From assembly GCF_000340215.1 (NCBI RefSeq), contig NW_006921532.1, forward strand, positions 10,763,764 through 10,827,763: a stretch of 64,000 nt of DNA, read 5' to 3'. Below are positions 13,001-23,420 of this stretch, one piece after another. The stretch comes from Pseudocercospora fijiensis CIRAD86. Taxonomy: Eukaryota; Ascomycota; Dothideomycetes; Mycosphaerellales; Mycosphaerellaceae. The notes beneath the pieces are model-generated. The model saw only the letters and a program-made list of their open reading frames with translations. It was not told the origin of the DNA and did no database searches. How positions within the stretch are numbered: the stretch's first letter is position 1; every line of letters starts with the position of its first letter. The translations under genes were made by a program, and so were the position numbers.

Positions 13001-13070
13001 AGATATTTCCCGGTATTTACTTACTCTTAGCATATAACGCATCGCTTCTTATCTACTTTTATATAGTAGC

Positions 13071-13645
13071 TTAGCAGCTAGCCCCGATACGATAAGACCC
13101 TCCGTATGTCTACTCGTACGTACGTAGCGGGTTTATTGGTGGACACTGCCCCTATTTTATAACCACGGTGGAAGCACAACACTATGCATGACCGCCAACC
13201 TGCGAGCCAGCCATTGGATTGTTGTTGTTTTGTTTTGTTGTGAGCGCTTGGTAGGTGCGGAGGCGCACTCAGCCGAAGACTCGGCAAGCAAGCAGGCATC
13301 CCAGCCCAGCACAACACGGTGACAGCCACCTGAACCTGAACTTCTATAGAATACAGTACTACATTCGCTGGCACCACTACTCCGTACCTCACTCACCTGC
13401 GCGGTGCACGTCCTCGACCGTTTCTGATTCCGCCTGCCTGCCTCTCCTTCACTTCCTCCACCGCTGCCGACCATACCATGCTGCCGGCCTTCACCTGCTG
13501 AGAATTAATTGTTCACGGCGCGCGCGTGTTGGCTTTGGGCGCGTCGGTCGTCGGTCTCTCGGTCGCTGCCCCGCGCAACGGCTGAACACTGCACACGGAC
13601 GGCTGGCTGGCTGGCTTGCTTTGCTTGCAACCAGAACAGACGCGC
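13071..13645. promoter_or_regulatory. Spacer and upstream region of DBF4
   Basis: This holds the boundary between the RIP island and normal DNA, at about 13,070-13,085, then the 5' flank of DBF4. From 13,090 on CpA and TpG are common again. Several overlapping open frames cross it on both strands but none has a recognisable product. A CT/GC-rich tract precedes the DBF4 start. No element was resolved. Confidence 0.5.
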
Positions 13646-15759
13646 ATGGCAACAGCAGTATCAATACCACCACTCCCGGACGCGACACTCGACATGGCCA
13701 GCAGACGCCTGCCACTGGCCACCGTGCCCAACGCCGTCAACTCGCCCGTCCGCAATGTTGCTGCTGCTGTTGCTGCTGCTGTGAGCGGCAAGCGCACGCG
13801 AGCCCAAGCCGGCGATACTCGAGAAAGCACATACGGCCAGCCACCAACCAAGAAGCAAGCTCTGGCTATAGCCTACCCAAACGAAGATGAAGAGAACGTC
13901 GATCCCAGGCCGAGGCGCGGTGTGTCTGCCACTGCCCACGACAAATTCGACCCGGTCTTTTCCAAGCGCTCCAACATTTCGCAGCCCACCGCTTTCGAGC
14001 GGAAGCTCGCATCTGCTCGTGAGAAGAAGACCACACCGCAATTGCAACCGCAACCGCAACCGCAATCGCGTACTCTCGATCGCACGCTAAAGCAACAAGC
14101 CGACAATCTTGAATCTGTTCGACAATGGCAGAAACACTACCGCCGCCAGTTTCCACAATTTGTCTTCTACTTCGACAATGTCTCCGACGATGTCCGCCAC
14201 AAGGCTATGCAGTCTATCCGCCTGCTTGGAGCACGCGAAGAGAAGTTCTTCTCCAAATCCGTTACCCATGTGGTCACGACGCGTGCTGTACCTGCCGAGA
14301 CCAACAGCACTAGTCCAGATGACGAAGGCAAGTACGATGGCAAGCAGGATGCTGCTCAGCTAGAGTCCGCGCAACCAACGGCCCCAGGCCAGCGGCGCAC
14401 TGCCACTCTTCTTGATGCTGCATCACGTCGAGCTCAGCAACAATCTTCATACGCCCACCAAAGCATTGACGCCCGCAGACCACAAGGCTCAGGCGCCGAC
14501 ATCATCGCGAAAGCTCGTGCCCTCAGTATCAAGATATGGGCATTGGAAAAGCTTCATCGTGTCCTCGACACGATCCTCGACAAGGAAACTGGCGAACCGG
14601 TGGTGGATACGCGTGCCTCCACCAGGCCTTCCAACAGAGCCACTACCCAAGATGTCGACTTGGAACAGTTGCTTCGTCATGAGAAGGTCAGAGGTCCTGC
14701 TGACCGAGACATGAATGTCGTAGCGCAGGATATGGTCTCCCTCCGTGGCCCTTACATTTACATACACGACATGGATGAGAAGACCAAGCCAGTCATGGTT
14801 CGTGAGTATCAGAAACCGCAGTCTAAGGAGCAAGGCAAGTGGCCTCAATTCCGGCTATCAGGTCCGGGAAGATGTCCGTTCATTGAAGATCCCAACCACG
14901 CAAAGAAGGCAGCCCGAGATCGAGAAGCTCGCACATCCAAGGCTCAAGATCTTGCTCACCGTACCACTCGTCAAAACGCAGCGAACCAAGCCCTCGTAGA
15001 GCGTGAAATCAATCTCAGACGATCACCTCGAAAGCTTGCTCAGCCTACCAACCTTCCCATGAAGCAATCACAGTCGGTCATCCAACCTCCTCCCACGCGA
15101 CGTCAGTCCTCTACCGAAGTCACTCCAGCTTTCTTCAACAGCACAGCTGCCAATATGCGAGGCCTTCCACGTATGGTTCGCGGGGAGCCAGTCGCGTCTG
15201 GTGTTCAGCCATCCAACGTGACGTCTGCCATTCGGTCCCAAGCCATTTCATCGACTGCCATCTCCTCGACCGCTCCAGGTCTTCAACGCCGTTTCGGTGA
15301 TTCCAAGGAAGTCTCACTGTTGAAGCGGAAGGTCTTAGCATCAAATCACAGTGTTCCGTCGTCTTATGCAACCGATGTGAGGGCCGCGATCAACGATGAT
15401 CAGTGTCCACCTCCTCGAGCAGCGAAGCGTAAAGCCCAGGAAACCCTGGGCGTGGTACAGGAAGATGAGGATGCTGCAGAACAGTCCCGCGGTCGTGTCA
15501 ATACCACGAAGCGCAAGAAGATGCCCGAAAAGGATCCAAAGCCGGGTTACTGCGAGAATTGTCGCGACAAGTTTGACGACTTTGAAGAGGTAATCAGCCC
15601 TGCTTCAAGACGCTTTTCATCATTGCTAATCTAATGCAGCATATTGCATCTCGCAAGCACCGAAAGTTCGCAATGACTCTCGACAATTGGCGTGACTTGG
15701 ATGCGCTTCTTCAGCAACTAAAGCGTCCACACAAGGAGAAGACAATCCATGAGCACTGA
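13646..15759 (+). CDS. DBF4: Dbf4/Dfp1-like regulatory subunit of Cdc7 kinase
   Basis: This is the activating subunit of DDK, the Cdc7-Dbf4 kinase that phosphorylates MCM to fire replication origins. Exons are 13,646-15,589 and 15,640-15,759 (50-bp intron, phase 0), giving 687 residues. Three hallmark Dbf4 motifs are seen: a BRCT-like motif N (FVFYFDNVSDD, then THVVTTR), motif M (RGPYIYIHDMDE, then KWPQFRL and GRCPFIED), and the C-terminal zinc finger. The finger is split by the intron: CENCRDKFDDFEE joins HIASRKHRKFA, restoring the CxxC...HxxxxxH pattern. The open frame extends 10 codons upstream only from a TTG, so I take the ATG at 13,646. A Met at 13,694 (MASRRLPLATVPNAV) is a possible alternative. 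A short run of Ala codons (gctgctgct) lies near the N-terminus. Confidence 0.93.
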
Positions 15760-16337
15760 CACTTTCCCCCAACTCTACACGTTGATTGACATGACGACAA
15801 CGACAGCTGATGGTTCAGCCTAATTGTTATACTTTTGTTTCTGCAAGGCAGCGTTGACGCGGCATTTCTTGTTGATTGCTGTCAGTGTATACAGCATTGC
15901 ATTTCGTACTCAAGCGGCAAAGCGAGGGCGGTGTATGGGCGGATAATGTTGTCTTTTTGAGGTCAAGCATGAAGGCAAGGTCGGTGCATGCTTACTTACG
16001 AGCTTTGGGACTAGCATGTGATACGGAGCATCTATTGAATCATGTGGTAGAAAGCATAGCACGACCGTGATGCATCAGGTTGTGTGTAATAAAGAATTCA
16101 GCTATAACCATGCAAGTCTCTTCTTGAACCATCCTTGTCCTGCTTGTATCGTCAGACGTAGGGTTTGTGTAGTAAAGACTCTTGTGCCTGCCTTCCGTAT
16201 GCTGACTTCACTCTGATCTGCGAAAGCTAAACTTTAAACTTGCACCTTCCATCATCAATCAACCCATAACAGTCATCATCGTTCAAAAAAACACCACCAC
16301 CACCACAACGAAATCCATCTCATCCAACCCAACAACC
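15760..16337. other. DBF4-ATG12 spacer
   Basis: This holds the 3' flank of DBF4 and the 5' flank of ATG12, which are transcribed in the same direction. Small open frames cross it but nothing recognisable is encoded. From about 16,260 the plus strand becomes A/C-rich and stays so into ATG12 exon 1. Confidence 0.5.
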
Positions 16338-16899
16338 ATGTCTTCCCCCTCCCCAAGCCCCGACTCTACAGACCCAGAACAAGAAGACCCCACAACAGCC
16401 TCCATCCCCCTCCCCCTCTCCGCCTCCCTCATCCTCGACCACCTCCCCAAATCCGCCTCCCAAGCCCTCACAACCGCCGGCCAACTCGACCAAGAGAAAG
16501 GTATAGCCTCCCAAATCTTTCTATCTATCCATCCCCTCTTTTACTAACTTGACTGGATTTTATTTCCTTCAGTCACGATCCGCCTCACCCCGCTCCCCAA
16601 CACGCCGGCCCTCAAAGTCCCTCGATTCAAATGTTCGAGTCATCAACGATTCGAATACATTGTGAAATTTTTGCGTCGGAAGTTGGGGGTGAAGGATTTT
16701 GAGAGTGTTTTTTGTTATGTCAATTCGGTGTTTGCGCCGGGGCTTGATGAGGGGGTGGGGAATTTGTGGAGGGTGAGTATTGTTGAGGGGGAAAAATATG
16801 TGAGGTGTTTGGGGTGCTGATGAGGTTTTTTTTTCATAGTGTTTTAAGGTTGGGGAGGATTTGGTTGTTAGTTATAGTGTTACGCAGGCGTTTGGGTGA
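16338..16899 (+). CDS. ATG12: Autophagy ubiquitin-like protein Atg12
   Basis: Atg12 is the ubiquitin-like modifier that is joined to Atg5 and helps lipidate Atg8 on the growing autophagosome. Three exons are inferred: 16,338-16,500, 16,573-16,772 and 16,840-16,899, giving 140 residues. The junctions restore a continuous ubiquitin fold: [15 protein letters not shown], then FLRRKLGV, then [15 protein letters not shown] and [16 protein letters not shown]. It ends in TQAFG, with the terminal Gly needed for conjugation. The N-terminal 50 residues are low-complexity Pro/Ser, as in other fungal Atg12. Exon 1 is very A/C-rich and exons 2-3 very G/T-rich, including the second intron. The stop is 44 bp from the stop of the convergent PanB gene. 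Confidence 0.92.
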
Positions 16900-16943
16900 T
16901 GATGTGGGAGGTGGTCTATATGGACAAGGTCCTTCTATCTGAT

Positions 16944-17927
16944 CTAATTACTCGAAACAGTATCATCAGCAGCAGCCTTCTTAAACTCAACAACATCCTC
17001 CGCCTTCATGGGATAAGTATGTTCCGGCGCAGGATAACTCCTCTCCTTCACCTCACTCCGATACCTCTCCAGCGCCCTCGAACTCTCCCCCCAAAGATCC
17101 CCAAACCTCTTGACAAATTTCGGCAAAAACCTCCCAGGAGGAAAATACCCAGCCATATCCACCTGCACCAAAACCTGTCCACTCGTCGCATTCCCCGCCC
17201 CAATCCCAATAGTAGGTATGCTCAACTTCCCCGTCACAACCTCCGCAACCTCCGCAGGAATCGCTTCCAAAACCACCCCAAACGCACCCGCCTCTTCCAC
17301 CGCTTTCGCATCAGCCAGCACTCCCAGCGCCCCACTCACACTCCTCCCCTGCACGCGAAAACCTCCCAAAGAATTCTGCCTCTGCGGCGTCAACCCCACA
17401 TGCCCCAAAACCGGAATTCCCGCGCCCGTAATCTTTGAAATCTGAGCCCCCATCCCCCTCCCCCCCTCAAGTTTCACCGCATGAACACCCCCCTCCTTAA
17501 CCAACCTCATCGCCGACATCAGCGCCTGTTCCGCAGAAATCTCATAAGACCCCATCGGCAGATCCCCAACGATGAACGCGGCCTTCGCCCCGCGAGAGAC
17601 GCTTCGACAGTGCAGTAACATGTCGTCCAGCGTGACTTGGGATGTGTCTTCGTAGCCCATGGCTACCATGGCCAGACTGTCTCCGACGAGAATCATGTCC
17701 ATGCCCGCGTGCTCTGCGACGTGGGCTGAAGGGAAGTCGTGGGCTGTGATCATGGTGATGGGGTCGTGGTTTCGGTACATGGATTTGAGGGTTTGGAGGG
17801 AAGTTTTTTTGCGGTTGGAGGAGGTTCCTGAGGCGCTGTGGGAGGAGTTTCGGGTGTTGGTGAGGAGGGCGAGGGGAGTAGGTTGACGTGACGTTAGGAT
17901 GCGTCTTCTAATGAGAGCACGCGACAT
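16944..17927 (-). CDS. panB: Ketopantoate hydroxymethyltransferase (PanB)
   Basis: 3-methyl-2-oxobutanoate hydroxymethyltransferase makes ketopantoate from alpha-ketoisovalerate and methylene-THF, the first committed step to pantothenate and CoA. The protein has 327 residues in one exon. Family motifs are clear: ITAHDFPSAHVAEHAGMDM, then LVGDSLAMVAMGYEDT (metal-binding Asp and the loop after it), VGDLPMGSYE, KLEGG, and GHVGLTPQ. The N-terminus MSRALIRRRILTSRQ is basic and Ser/Thr-rich, a plausible mitochondrial presequence. An in-frame ATG at 18,179 would add 84 residues of unlikely sequence; I prefer 17,927. The coding strand is A/C-rich in the 5' third and G/T-rich afterwards. Confidence 0.95.
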   Translation of the reverse strand: MSRALIRRRILTSRQPTPLALLTNTRNSSHSASGTSSNRKKTSLQTLKSMYRNHDPITMITAHDFPSAHVAEHAGMDMILVGDSLAMVAMGYEDTSQVTLDDMLLHCRSVSRGAKAAFIVGDLPMGSYEISAEQALMSAMRLVKEGGVHAVKLEGGRGMGAQISKITGAGIPVLGHVGLTPQRQNSLGGFRVQGRSVSGALGVLADAKAVEEAGAFGVVLEAIPAEVAEVVTGKLSIPTIGIGAGNATSGQVLVQVDMAGYFPPGRFLPKFVKRFGDLWGESSRALERYRSEVKERSYPAPEHTYPMKAEDVVEFKKAAADDTVSSN

Positions 17928-18664
17928 GCTTGCTTGTTGGGTGAGTGGTTTGTCTCTCAAGGGGGTTTTGTGTTTTGTGCTTTTTGATGGGTCGAGTCTG
18001 ATAGAGGTGGTGGAATTTGGGGCAGATCCATTTCTCGCAGACGGGGAGGGATGAGGGATGAGGGAATGGACTGGTTTGAAGCTGTTCACAAGTTTACAGT
18101 GCAGACCTGAACACGACCACAAAGAAAGTCCTCGGCTTTCAGATCTAGACCCCTGCTTACACCGATAACCGAGCGCCATGCAGCAGCATCGATCAACAAC
18201 AATGGCCGCTCAACTATGCACAGGCTTTGAAGCACCGATTTATCGCATGGACGACGTGAAAAGATGCGAGACAAGCAAGACAGCATACGCATTGACGCAT
18301 TGCGATCTACAAGAGTCTCAGACGGCCCAATATTGCATCCATCCATCCATTATGTTCTTCCATCCGCCGTAGAGCTTGGCCTTGGCGTCCATGCTCGGTC
18401 CCTTTCACACAACTACTACTACTACTATACAGTCTATCATCAACCATGAGATCTCAAACAAAAAAGAACACGAAGAGTCGTGTTTGTTGCTTCCTTCCTG
18501 CGCCACGCCATGCTCCCAAACTTTCAAAATCCAAATCACCGCGCATCCCATATGTGCGAGCTACCAGTGAGCCATCTCTGCAGTTCAATCAATATGGATA
18601 GCTGGACAACACAACATATTATGCCCACATCCAAAGTGAACTCGATCAATGCACGCCGACCCTT
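17928..18664. other. PanB 5' flank and YANK kinase 3' flank
   Basis: This holds the upstream region of PanB and the downstream region of the minus-strand kinase. A short actactact microsatellite occurs at about 18,411-18,424. The open frames seen are short and overlap one another; none looks coding. The plus strand stays G/T-rich to about 18,060. Confidence 0.5.
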
Positions 18665-20482
18665 CTAGCCATGGGAGATGATAACGCGAGCACCTTCTTT
18701 GCCGAGGACTCCTCGCTCCTTTTCTTTGGCCTTCGGGCTCCGGTCACGACCTTTGGACTTTCGCAAAAATCCTAGCATGCCAGATGGTCGTTCGTTGCGT
18801 CCTTGATCGTTTTGTCCTACCATACCTTGACTCTGGTTGGCCATGTCACTCCAGCTTCCCTGCTCGTTGAGCACAACCTGCACACCTCCTCCCTGTGAGG
18901 TGCTTCTCATAGCTCCTCGCGGCCTCGATGTCTTCGGCGTGACTTGAGCTATTGTGTCCTCATATCTGATCACCCTCGTCGGCCCGTTCATAGGCTCTGA
19001 CGTCGACGGCAGCTTGGTCGATGGGTCTGATGTGCGCGGCGGAAAGTACTCGGTCGATACCGGTCCGGTGACCGTGGCGCCCATCTCGAGAGCAGCTGCT
19101 GGCAGAGGTGGTGAGCCATCAGGTGAACGTGTGGCAGAACGATTTCGTGACGCACTACCCGGTGGTGTTTGTGACTGTGGTGTCGGAATCGACTTGGTCT
19201 TCTCCAGATGTTTGGCCAAGGCAGGGTCTATTTGTGAAGGTGCATCCCTGTCTCTCGTGTTTTGACGAGATACGGACCTGGATGAGCTTGTAGTCGGCTC
19301 CGCAGTCGACGTCGACAGGATAGGGCTTCGATCTTGTGGGACCGTCGTATAGTTGAAGGGCTCGAACATGGTCTCGATCATGCGATGCAGCTCATCAGCT
19401 CGGATTTCTTGTTGCGTTGCATCTTCCCTCAACTCGGCTCTCGGCTTCTGCTTTCTAGCGCGAGCTTCTAGCGGCGCTTCCTCCAACAGCAGCTCTTCCA
19501 GATCGTAGGTGGCATCGAAGTTGGTCTTTTCGCTGGATGGGCAGAACACTGGTTCATATTCTTTTCTCTCCAAAGCTTCGAAATCGATCTCGCGGAAGAA
19601 GGGGTTGTCAGTAAAGGTCTCCCATGATGCAGCACCTATCCTCAAGCTTTTATTCTTTTCCAATAGCGAGCTGATGGCGTGAAGACATGGCATTGACACA
19701 GGTGGCGAGGTGACCGGGAATGGCGGATCCGCCTTCACAATGGCTTGCGCTAAGGCATCGTGATGGTTCGCCTCGAACGGTCGTTTGTTGTATATGCATT
19801 CGTAGAAGAGGACTCCCAATGACCACCAGTCCACTTCCGAGTAGTAGCCTTTGCCAACGTAGACCTCAGGAGCCAGATAAGCCAAAGTGCCGGACTTGCT
19901 CGTCAATGGCTTCCCAGGAGTAAAGTCCGAGGCGACGTTGAAGTCTGCAAGATGGACATGGCCTTCGGAATCCAGCAATACGTTATCCGGCTTCACATCT
20001 CGATGCACTATGCCCTGCTTGTGAACGTATCGTAGAGCACATCCGAGCTCTGCTATCCAGAAACGCACAGCTTCTTCTGTGAAAGTCTTTCTGGAAATGT
20101 GAAATCTGAGGTCGCCGCCATTCATCAGATCCACAACAAGATATCTGCAAGACGCAAAGTCAGCACTTGCCGCATTTCGTTTTGACTCTCACAGCCAAAC
20201 CTACAAATACTCCATATCTTGGAAACTGTAGCGCAAGTTCACCAAGAACGGGTGGTTCAGGTGCTCGAGCATCCTGCGCTCGCGTATGATGTTCCGCACA
20301 CTTTCTGACCGTACCACCTCATCCTTCCGTATGTACTTGAGGGCGAACGTCAAACCGGTATCCTTCCGCTCCACAATCCTGACTTTTCCAAACGCTCCTT
20401 TCCCGACCACGCGCAGCAAGCGAAAATGATTGAGGTTCACCTCGTCGGTGAGGACGAGGGGCTTGCCATTGGAGTTGCCCAT
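18665..20482 (-). CDS. YANK (STK32-like) AGC-family Ser/Thr kinase
   Basis: Two exons, 20,205-20,482 and 18,665-20,144 (60-bp intron), encode 585 residues. The junction gives EYLYLVVDLMNGGDLR, as in STK32 kinases. The kinase domain covers roughly residues 20-290: glycine loop GKGAFGKV (27-34), Lys49, HRDVKPDN (Asp142), DFN in place of DFG at 160-162 as is normal for YANK kinases, then APE-like LAPEVY. An AGC-like tail with DLEELLLEE follows, then about 250 residues rich in Ser, Pro and Thr ending in a basic patch (KSKGRDRSPKAKEKER). The start MGNSNGK fits an N-myristoylation signal, as in mammalian STK32A, so membrane binding is likely. Substrates in fungi are not known to me. Confidence 0.9.
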
Positions 20483-22504
20483 TTGCAGCGGTGGGCGCGA
20501 GGGTCGACGGTAAAGACTGGGGCGACTGCGACTTTCACGACTACCTCAAAAGGATGGTGTCGTTGTGAGCAAGAGGTCCTAGCGATGCTACCTCCACAGC
20601 GTCATCCTCCTGCAAGCCGCTCGTGATTAATTTCCAGCAGTACCCGTACTCCTCGCGGCCTCTCCGTCAGAGCAGGCGCAGGCACTGAGCTCACCACACG
20701 CTTGTGATGCTGGCCGCCACGCACGAGTTGGAGAACGCCAGGCCGTTTCACCAAGAAGCTGTTGACTGCACAGTACGTTGCACAGCAGCAGCACCCCGTC
20801 CCAGAGCGTTTCCAGGCGTTCGGTCGGGTAGGGCAAGGCTGGTGGGCTTGTGGACAGTGACTGGGGTGTGGTCGCTGGTCAATTGCAGATGCGATGCGCA
20901 ATATGCAGTGCAGTGAATAGTGATTTGGCTGTTGGGGGATGGCCGGGTGCCTCAGGTGCCAGGTAGGCAGGTGCTAGGTGGGCCTCTGATGCGGAAGCAC
21001 TCCAGCGCCCGATCAAGCAGCGTCGTCCAGATGGGCGCGACTGGCTCGTTGGACAGCAGGACAGCTCGCTGCACGCACCAAAGCACGCATACGACTCGCT
21101 GAAGATTATTGTCGAGAGTAGTCGGCTGCTGTTCGCGGCTGTCGCCAGGACTCACAGGAGAGGGGAACGTGGGAAGGGAAGGGCCAGGAAAGCCAAGACA
21201 GTGCACAGAAAGTCTTGAGATAATGGCGGTTGATGACCACACAATCATTCACCAGCAGACCGTCAGACTCGGAGGGTGAGGCTCGCTTCAAAGGAGCAAG
21301 GCAGGTAGGTAGGTAGGTAGTCGTAGTTTATCTAGCTGGGCTGGGCTGCGCTGCGCTCCGCTACGAGTTCCTGGGCTCCTGTCTCACAGCTCACGCAAGA
21401 ACCAGAATCACGCATCGCCTTGTGATCACACGGCACAATCGTAGAATACCTTACCGACGCACGTTTTTCAGCACTAGCTTATGCTATCACTAGTCTCCGT
21501 CCATCGTCCATTCCTCCTCGACACCACCCGCCGCAAGGCGCAACGACAAGCTGAGACTGCGTACCACAACCGTGCTCGCACCTCTCCTGACTGGATGGAT
21601 TGTCACTCAACAAACTGCCGGCCATCTCGCCTTCCCATCCCAGTTAACTCTGCGCTTAAACAAAAATTCGTTGATGACCGCCGCCGCAATACATAAGCAA
21701 ACAGCAAGCAATGCATAATAATCAAAACCAACTCCTTCCCATCCTTCCTCCTCTTCCTCGGTTTGTTTCATCTGCATCCCCCTCCGCCCTACCAACCGCT
21801 TGCCACGTGGTCCATGAAAAAAAAGGCATAGCAAATGCAAGCCACCACCAAAAGGCGTCGAATGAGCGTCTCGGAACCTGCTTCTAGAACATTTCCTTAA
21901 TAGCTTCTCGGGAAAGCTACAATCCTTCGCGCATTTCTTTGAGATTGTAATGAAACAGCAAAGGAGTTAATCAACCGCTATTTTTATGGAGAAGCTTCTT
22001 TGCCAAGTGCTTGGCGGCCGCTCTTTCTGCGTTGGATTGCTACAGCTGGCACTGCCTGGCAGTCATCTTTGTTGGAGGGGAGGAATGTTGTCCGGCTCTG
22101 ATTTGTCGATGATAAGGGATGCCCCTTTCGATAGATCACGTGACCAATACCTCTGAGCTTGCCTAATCGTAACATATTGCCTGATCGAGCCAGCCTGGTA
22201 CACATTTGGGCTTGGCTTGGGTGCATGCGAGGAGCCAGATTGGAGTCATAAGTTCGATAATAAATGCGTGGCAAATGGAGCTGAGGATCATGCTATATAA
22301 TTTGCTTCCATTCTCAGCGCCTTCGCTTCATCCAAACAAGGCCATAAGTATCTCGCGTTCCCGGATCCAACTCCCCGACACCTTCACTTTGATGATATCA
22401 AGATTCATAAAATTCCGTGATCCAACGCCACCCCGCAGAAGCAAGCATGTGGAGCCGCACCAAACCCCTTGCTGGCTAATAAATATATGGGTTGTCGTGT
22501 CCGC
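20483..22504. other. Two-kilobase gene-poor spacer
   Basis: This lies between the 5' end of the YANK kinase and the 3' end of UBC8. No supported gene was seen on either strand. Near the kinase start the plus strand carries GC-rich DNA (20,500-21,100). A GGTA microsatellite is at about 21,303-21,320, followed by a ctgggctgggctgcgctgcg run. A long 5' leader, an unannotated RNA or simple promoter DNA are all possible. Confidence 0.45.
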
Positions 22505-23420
22505 TCATACTTCATCCATGGTGCCTGCCGGTTCATCGTCATCATCGCTGTCGAAGCTACCAACACTGCTCATCTCGTCGCTGTCATTGGACTCGCCTCC
22601 AGCTTCGTCGACGCTCTCTTTGGTAGCATATTTGGTGACGTACTCTGCAGATGTCAGCGTGGAACGTACACCAAGAAGACAAGACCCGTGTTCTCACCTT
22701 TCACCTTGGCATCGTAGCTTTTTGGCTCCCGCATCATGAGAGCAGCTGCCTCACCATTCAACGGATCTGTAGGATTGGGGTATCGAAGTAGTTGGGGGAG
22801 AAAGACCTCGAAGATGTTGACCATGTCGTACATCGGTGACCAGGTCTGGTTGATGACATCCAGGCAAACGCTTCCTGATCTGCTGCTGTCAGTCCTGTTT
22901 GTCCAGTGATGCATGCAGATGTACGTACAGCTCATCAATGTTGGGGTGAAATATCCTGTTGACAAAGCCTATACTTGGGCTCTTGTAGGGATACTGATCA
23001 GGTAGCTCTACGTGAATCTTCCATAGACCGCCCTCGAATGGAGCTGCTCAAGAATCAGGAATATGCTCATTTATCAAAGTTGAGTTGGACTTACTTTCTG
23101 AAGGGCCCTTGAAGCGGACATAGAACTCTTGCCTAGAAGAAAAGTCAGCTTATGGTCGTGAATGGTTGAAATCGCAGCGGTTGGTCGCATGGCTCTGACG
23201 AACACTGTCGAAAGAGGTCAGTCATCATGCTCCATCTCAGTGAAGCATAGTGCTAGGAGGAAGGGATGAGCAACATACTGTTATCATTGACCAGTGTCAC
23301 CTCGTAGTCGCTCATGAGCATCTTCATGACCTGTTGCCCACGTTGTCAGCCTCGTATTCATGCCTTTTTTGATCCACAACTTCGTACGTCCGTCTCGATT
23401 CTGCGCTTCGGGCTGCTCAT
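22505..23420 (-). CDS. UBC8: E2 ubiquitin-conjugating enzyme Ubc8/UBE2H
   Basis: Ubc8 is the E2 that works with the GID/CTLH ligase, in yeast to destroy gluconeogenic enzymes after glucose addition. Six exons are inferred: 23,388-23,420; 23,275-23,330; 23,095-23,132; 22,929-23,043; 22,698-22,879; 22,505-22,644, giving 187 residues. The protein begins [20 protein letters not shown] and contains [19 protein letters not shown], then [13 protein letters not shown] (active-site Cys) and [12 protein letters not shown], ending in an acidic Ser/Asp-rich tail typical of UBE2H. The donor of intron 2 is the least certain: the usual gtatgt at 23,278 breaks the frame, whereas gttgct at 23,274 restores NDNSMQEFYVRF, which fits yeast Ubc8. 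All other junctions are canonical. Confidence 0.93.

Larger units (their letters stand above)
1..13070. mobile_element. RIP-degraded transposon island 1
   Basis: The whole stretch is a graveyard of transposons mutated by repeat-induced point mutation. CpA and TpG are almost missing and TpA is in great excess, while CpG is kept. By hand count, 5,041-5,100 has 10 TpA, 1 TpG and no CpA. Reading frames of known transposon proteins can be followed through many TAG and TAA codons that stand where TGG, CAG or CAA is expected. The signature stops abruptly near 13,070-13,085, about 560 bp before the DBF4 start. Terminal repeats were not found by eye, so element ends are uncertain. No intact gene is present. 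Confidence 0.93.

Noticed and set aside
13157..13890. Several overlapping frames around the DBF4 5' end, up to 211 codons
   Set aside because: They overlap in many frames, are Arg/Ser/Cys-rich and have no domain; they mirror DBF4 and its flank.
17928..18179. N-terminal extension of PanB by 84 residues from the ATG at 18,179
   Set aside because: The extension is unlike PanB proteins, while the ATG at 17,927 begins a plausible mitochondrial presequence.
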